In this document: one piece after another, positions 61,379-64,000 of the stretch
Numbering within the stretch: position 1 is the stretch's first letter
Layout of the letters: the number at the start of each line of letters is the position of its first letter
Source of the DNA: Mycobacterium terramassiliense
GTDB taxonomy: Bacteria > Actinomycetota > Actinomycetes > Mycobacteriales > Mycobacteriaceae
Assembly: GCF_900157385.1 (NCBI RefSeq)
Contig: NZ_LT717701.1
Span: 1,213,772-1,277,771, forward strand
DNA: 64,000 nucleotides
Reading direction: 5' to 3'
The notes under the pieces: model-generated
Told to the model about the DNA's origin: nothing
Seen by the model: the letters and a program-made list of their open reading frames with translations, nothing else
Database searches by the model: none
Position numbers and translations under genes: made by a program

Positions 61379-62477
61379 CTGTGGACGCTCCTGGGGCATC
61401 AACGATGGCTGGTGGTGTGGGGAACAGGTGTGGTCGCAGCGCCAGCGAGACATAGACCAAGGCGACGAGCACCGGTACTTCGATGAGGGGCCCGACGACG
61501 CCGGCCAGGGCTTGGCCTGAGGTAGCGCCATAGGTGGCAATGGCCACGGCGATGGCCAGTTCAAAGTTGTTGCCGGCGGCGGTGAACGCCAGGGTGGTGG
61601 TGCGCGCATAGCCCAAGCCGAGTGCAGCACCCAGAAGGTAGCCGCCGATCCACATGATGGCGAAATACGCCAGCAGTGGCACTGCGATGCGGGCGACATC
61701 CCAAGGCCGGGTGATGATTTGCCTGCCTTGCAGGGCGAACAGGATCACGATGGTGAACAGCAGCCCGTACAGTGCCCAGGGCCCGATGGCGGGCAGATAC
61801 CGGGTCTCATACCAGGTGCGGCCCTTGGCCTTCTCACCCCAGCGACGCGACAGGTAACCAGCCGCCAGAGGGACGCCCAGGAAAATCAGCACGGATTTGG
61901 CGATCTGCCTCGGTGAGGCGGCGATGGTGGTTTGGGGCAGGTGCAGCCAGCCAGGCAGTACCGAGAGGTAAAACCAACCCAGCGCGGCGAAGGCGAGGAC
62001 CTGGAAGACCGAGTTCAGCGCCACCAGCACGGCCGCGGCTTCGCGGTCTCCGCAGGCCAGGTCGCTCCAGATGATGACCATGGCGATACAGCGGGCCAGC
62101 CCCACAATAATCAGCCCGGTGCGGTATTCGGGCAGGTCGGTCAACAGCAGCCAGGCCAGCGTGAACATCACCGCGGGGCCCAGCACCCAGTTCAGCAGCA
62201 GTGAGCTGATCAGCAGCCGGCGATCGCTGGTGACGGTGTCCAGGCGGTCATAACGGACCTTGGCCAGCACGGGATACATCATGATCAGCAACCCCAGTGC
62301 GATGGGCAGCGAGATCCCATCGACCTGCACTTTCTGCAACACGGTATTGAAGCCGGGCACCCAGCGTCCCAGCAGCAGCCCGGTCGCCATGGCGACCGCG
62401 ATCCAGACCGGCAGCAGCCGATCCAACGTGGAAAGCCGTGCCACCGAGGAGGTTTGAGCAGCGGCAGTCTCAGTCAT
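61287..62477 (-). CDS. acr3: Arsenite efflux permease ACR3
   Basis: A 396-residue, ten-helix permease that exports arsenite. The family blocks are LPVWIAVAMATGLLLGRWVPG at the start, GLARCIAMVIIWSDLACGD with the essential Cys (about residue 130), and AAGNNFELAIAVAIATYG near residue 310. The ATG at 62477 is preferred to a frame start at 62666 inside cadI. The last ~30 codons overlap arsC in another frame and read as shifted arsC sequence (DDQHSQRSVCLRAQRW). As I recall, the M. tuberculosis homologue Rv2643 is a single fused permease-reductase, so this may be a split or frameshifted fusion. Confidence 0.92.
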   Translation of the reverse strand: MTETAAAQTSSVARLSTLDRLLPVWIAVAMATGLLLGRWVPGFNTVLQKVQVDGISLPIALGLLIMMYPVLAKVRYDRLDTVTSDRRLLISSLLLNWVLGPAVMFTLAWLLLTDLPEYRTGLIIVGLARCIAMVIIWSDLACGDREAAAVLVALNSVFQVLAFAALGWFYLSVLPGWLHLPQTTIAASPRQIAKSVLIFLGVPLAAGYLSRRWGEKAKGRTWYETRYLPAIGPWALYGLLFTIVILFALQGRQIITRPWDVARIAVPLLAYFAIMWIGGYLLGAALGLGYARTTTLAFTAAGNNFELAIAVAIATYGATSGQALAGVVGPLIEVPVLVALVYVSLALRPHLFPTPPAIVDAPGASTDDQHSQRSVCLRAQRWPLPNGRRAADPSCR

Positions 62478-62511
62478 AGGTTGCGTCCGTTCACGCAGTC
62501 TCGCTCGGTGA

Positions 62512-62991
62512 TCAGCAACACGACGTCGCCGGCGCCGCGGTGTCGGCGACATGGGCTGTGCTGCTGCAGCACACAGCCGGCCCACGATCACCGGTCTGAG
62601 GCTGGGTGGGGCTGGTGCCGAAGCTGTCGGAGTCGGCCAACACCGTGTAAACCTCCCAGCGTTCACCGCCAGGCCCGGTCACCCACACCTTGTCCTGGGT
62701 CGCGAAACAACAGGTGGTGCCGATTTCCTCCTCGGTGAACATCTGGGCGTCGGTGAGCCGGGCGATCTCGGTGTGCACCAACTCGCTGGAGTCGACCTCG
62801 ACCCCGAGATGGTTCAGCGACCCGCCCTGGCCCGGGTTTTCCAACAGCACCAGCTTCAGCGGCGGATCGGCGATCGCGAAGTTAGCGTAGCCGGGCTTGC
62901 GTTTGGCCGGCTCGGTGTGAAATAGCGTGGCATAGAACGTGATTGCCTGATCCAGGTCATCGACGTTGAGTGCCAGTTGAAAGCGTGACAT
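62512..62991 (-). CDS. cadI: Cadmium-induced VOC protein CadI
   Basis: A 159-residue protein nearly identical in pattern to M. tuberculosis CadI (Rv2641): SRFQLALNVDDLDQAITFY, AKRKPGYANFAIADPPLKLV, LLENPGQGGSLNHLGVEV, EEIGTTCCFATQDKVWVTGP and GGERWEVYTVLADSDSF. The C-terminal tail is Cys-rich (VCCSS...SCC), suggesting metal binding. The ATG at 62991 follows GGAGG and gives the known N-terminus; a longer frame to 63072 is rejected. It is the first gene of the operon, divergent from arsR. Confidence 0.96.
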   Translation of the reverse strand: MSRFQLALNVDDLDQAITFYATLFHTEPAKRKPGYANFAIADPPLKLVLLENPGQGGSLNHLGVEVDSSELVHTEIARLTDAQMFTEEEIGTTCCFATQDKVWVTGPGGERWEVYTVLADSDSFGTSPTQPQTGDRGPAVCCSSTAHVADTAAPATSCC

Positions 62992-63018
62992 GGCAGCGAA
63001 CCTCCGAGTTGTGAGATA

Positions 63019-63066
63019 TATATCGAACTGGCGGTATGTGACAAGCATGCTTACCTTTTCGATATA
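63019..63066. promoter_or_regulatory. ArsR-type inverted repeat between cadI and arsR
   Basis: TATATCGAA at 63019-63027 faces TTCGATATA at 63058-63066, exact 9-base arms 30 bases apart. They lie in the 102-base gap between the divergent cadI and arsR starts. Each arm may be part of an ArsR/SmtB operator controlling both directions. Confidence 0.62.
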
Positions 63067-63093
63067 TGTCAATCTTTGTGGCAGGATGGTGTT

Positions 63094-63176
63094 ATGCCCA
63101 AAGCGTTGCCGGTAATCGATACGACGGCGCCGGTGTGTTGCGCCCCGGTGGCCTCAGGTCCCATCAGTGACGCCGA
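63094..63176 (+). pseudogene. arsR: ArsR-family regulator, interrupted after ~28 codons by an IS21-type element
   Basis: From the ATG at 63094 the frame reads KALPVIDTTAPVCCAPVASG, then PISDAD, and then enters the insertion sequence at about 63177. The Cys-Cys near the N-terminus and the position divergent from cadI match mycobacterial ArsR/SmtB regulators of this locus, whose DNA-binding domain would follow. The rest lies beyond the element, outside the window. With the repressor gone, cadI-acr3-arsC may be expressed constitutively (inference). Confidence 0.82.
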
Positions 63177-64000
63177 TGTCAACGGTCATGTAGTTCTCCC
63201 CACTGACGGTCAGGAGATCTCCTCGCTGGTGGCCACGAGTACTCCCCACGGACGGACGTGGGATCTCCCCGGTTGATCAGTTGGGTAGCGGCGCCACCCC
63301 CTTGCCGGTGGTGGCTTGGGCGAGCCTGAACGATTGGCCTTCGGTGACGCAGACGTGGGCGTGGTGTAACAGCCGGTCGACGGTGGCGGTGGCCAGGGTC
63401 TTGGGCATGAGTTCGTCGAAGCCGGCCGGGTGCAGATTGGATGACACTGCCAGCGAACGGGTTTCGTAGCAGGCGTCGACAAGCCGATAGAACCCTTCGG
63501 CGGCGTCCTCGCCGACGGGCAGCATGCCAATGTCATCAAGAATGATCAGATCGACTCGGGTGATGCGGCGGACCGCTTTGGTGATGGAGTCATCGGCGCG
63601 GTGACGGCGTACCAGGGCGCCGAGGTCGTCGATGGAAAACCAGGCCACGGTGCGTCCGGTGTCGATGGCCAGCTGTCCCAGGGCCTCGCAGAAGTGGCTC
63701 TTGCCGGTGCCGCTGGGACCACAGACGCAAAGGTTCTCGCGCCGGTCGACCCATTCCATGCCGCGCAGGGCTTGCTGGGTGGGTGCGGGGATGGAGCAGC
63801 GGGTTTCATCCCAAACGGCGAAGGTCTTGCCGGCCGGGAAGTTCGCCCGCGCTCGCCGCAGCCGTAGGGTGGCTTCGTCGCGGCCGGTGATCTCCTCACA
63901 AAGCAGTACGCGCAGCACCTCGGCGGGGTCCCAGCGTTGAGCTCGGGCGGTGGGCACCACGTCGGCAATGGCTTTGCGCAGGTAGGGCATCCGCAGGCGG
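63177..64000 (-). mobile_element. IS21-family insertion sequence, partial (continues outside window)
   Basis: The terminus TGTCAACGGTCATG is followed by repeats built on GGTCA...CTCCCCAC, the same design as the element at 5886 (TGTCAATGGACA...). About 100 bases inside begins the end of an istB gene on the minus strand. The istA gene and the other end lie outside. No target duplication can be checked from here. Confidence 0.85.
63277..64000 (-). CDS. istB: IS21-family helper ATPase IstB, N-terminus outside window
   Basis: About 241 visible residues of an IstB ATPase: Walker A GPSGTGKS, Walker B DLIILDDIGML, and SSNLHPAGFDELMPKTLATA near the C-terminus. It aligns along its length with the istB at 6015, with many substitutions, so the two elements are relatives but not copies of one recent event. 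The frame stays open to the window end, so the ATG at 63990 is internal and not the true start. Confidence 0.93.
   Translation of the reverse strand, partial: RLRMPYLRKAIADVVPTARAQRWDPAEVLRVLLCEEITGRDEATLRLRRARANFPAGKTFAVWDETRCSIPAPTQQALRGMEWVDRRENLCVCGPSGTGKSHFCEALGQLAIDTGRTVAWFSIDDLGALVRRHRADDSITKAVRRITRVDLIILDDIGMLPVGEDAAEGFYRLVDACYETRSLAVSSNLHPAGFDELMPKTLATATVDRLLHHAHVCVTEGQSFRLAQATTGKGVAPLPN

Noticed and set aside
62478..62666. Longer acr3 start inside cadI
   Set aside because: The extra 63 codons are cadI DNA in another frame; the ATG at 62477 gives the known permease start.
1..64000. CRISPR arrays, tRNA or rRNA genes, prophage genes
   Set aside because: Looked for and not seen; the only short regularly spaced repeats are the terminal repeats of the insertion sequences.

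Overview
The window reads as a chromosomal stretch of a nontuberculous Mycobacterium. The DNA is GC-rich, and it carries a complete set of mycobacterial mce genes (yrbEA, yrbEB, mceA-F), two Mce-associated membrane proteins, a CYP51 very close to the M. tuberculosis enzyme with its 3Fe-4S ferredoxin, a CadI homologue and pntAa-pntAb-pntB. I saw no rRNA, tRNA or CRISPR array. Most of the window (about 1-50 kb and 54-64 kb) looks accessory: catabolic and redox genes, many regulators, and three IS21-type insertion sequences. The pnt operon (50.8-53.7 kb) looks more like core genome.

Layout. 0-5.5 kb: the end of an FprB-type ferredoxin/NADP reductase, then an operon of an unknown protein, an APH-type phosphotransferase and a cytochrome P450. 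5.5-8.9 kb: an alpha/beta-hydrolase gene split by an IS21 element that is bounded by a perfect 6-bp target duplication. 9.4-23.3 kb: an HSL-family esterase, an AraC regulator, a divergent TetR/SDR pair, an acyl-CoA synthetase, a TetR/MFS exporter/carotenoid-oxygenase module with repeated operators, and a GMC oxidoreductase/NTF2-like/carboxymuconolactone-decarboxylase-like operon. 23.8-24.8 kb: a second HSL esterase behind a perfect hairpin.

25-46.7 kb: the mce region. mceA-F lie on the minus strand, and a second IS21-type element (7-bp target duplication) sits at the very end of mceA. The matching yrbEA-yrbEB pair lies about 10 kb away on the opposite strand, preceded by a DAP-dehydrogenase-like gene. 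Between the two halves are a PucR-type regulator and a tightly overlapped eight-gene cluster: cyp51, ferredoxin, DAP-DH-like, SDR, VOC, SDR, tetR, DAP-DH-like. Flipping about 35.2-46.7 kb back would restore the canonical order yrbEA-yrbEB-mceA-F, so I infer that an inversion split the operon. With a lipid importer, a sterol-demethylase-type P450 and several oxidoreductases together, the region looks like an uptake and oxidation module for a sterol- or terpenoid-like substrate (inference).

47-64 kb: a secreted Rv2253-like protein, two Mce-associated membrane proteins, a TetR, the pnt operon, an IclR-controlled cluster with a phosphosulfolactate-synthase (ComA)-like protein and two large alpha/beta hydrolases, about 1.3 kb of decayed sequence, and an arsenic/cadmium cluster (arsC, acr3, cadI, arsR) in which arsR is interrupted by a third IS21-type element running off the window. 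All statements rest on reading the sequence and on family knowledge. No database search was run.
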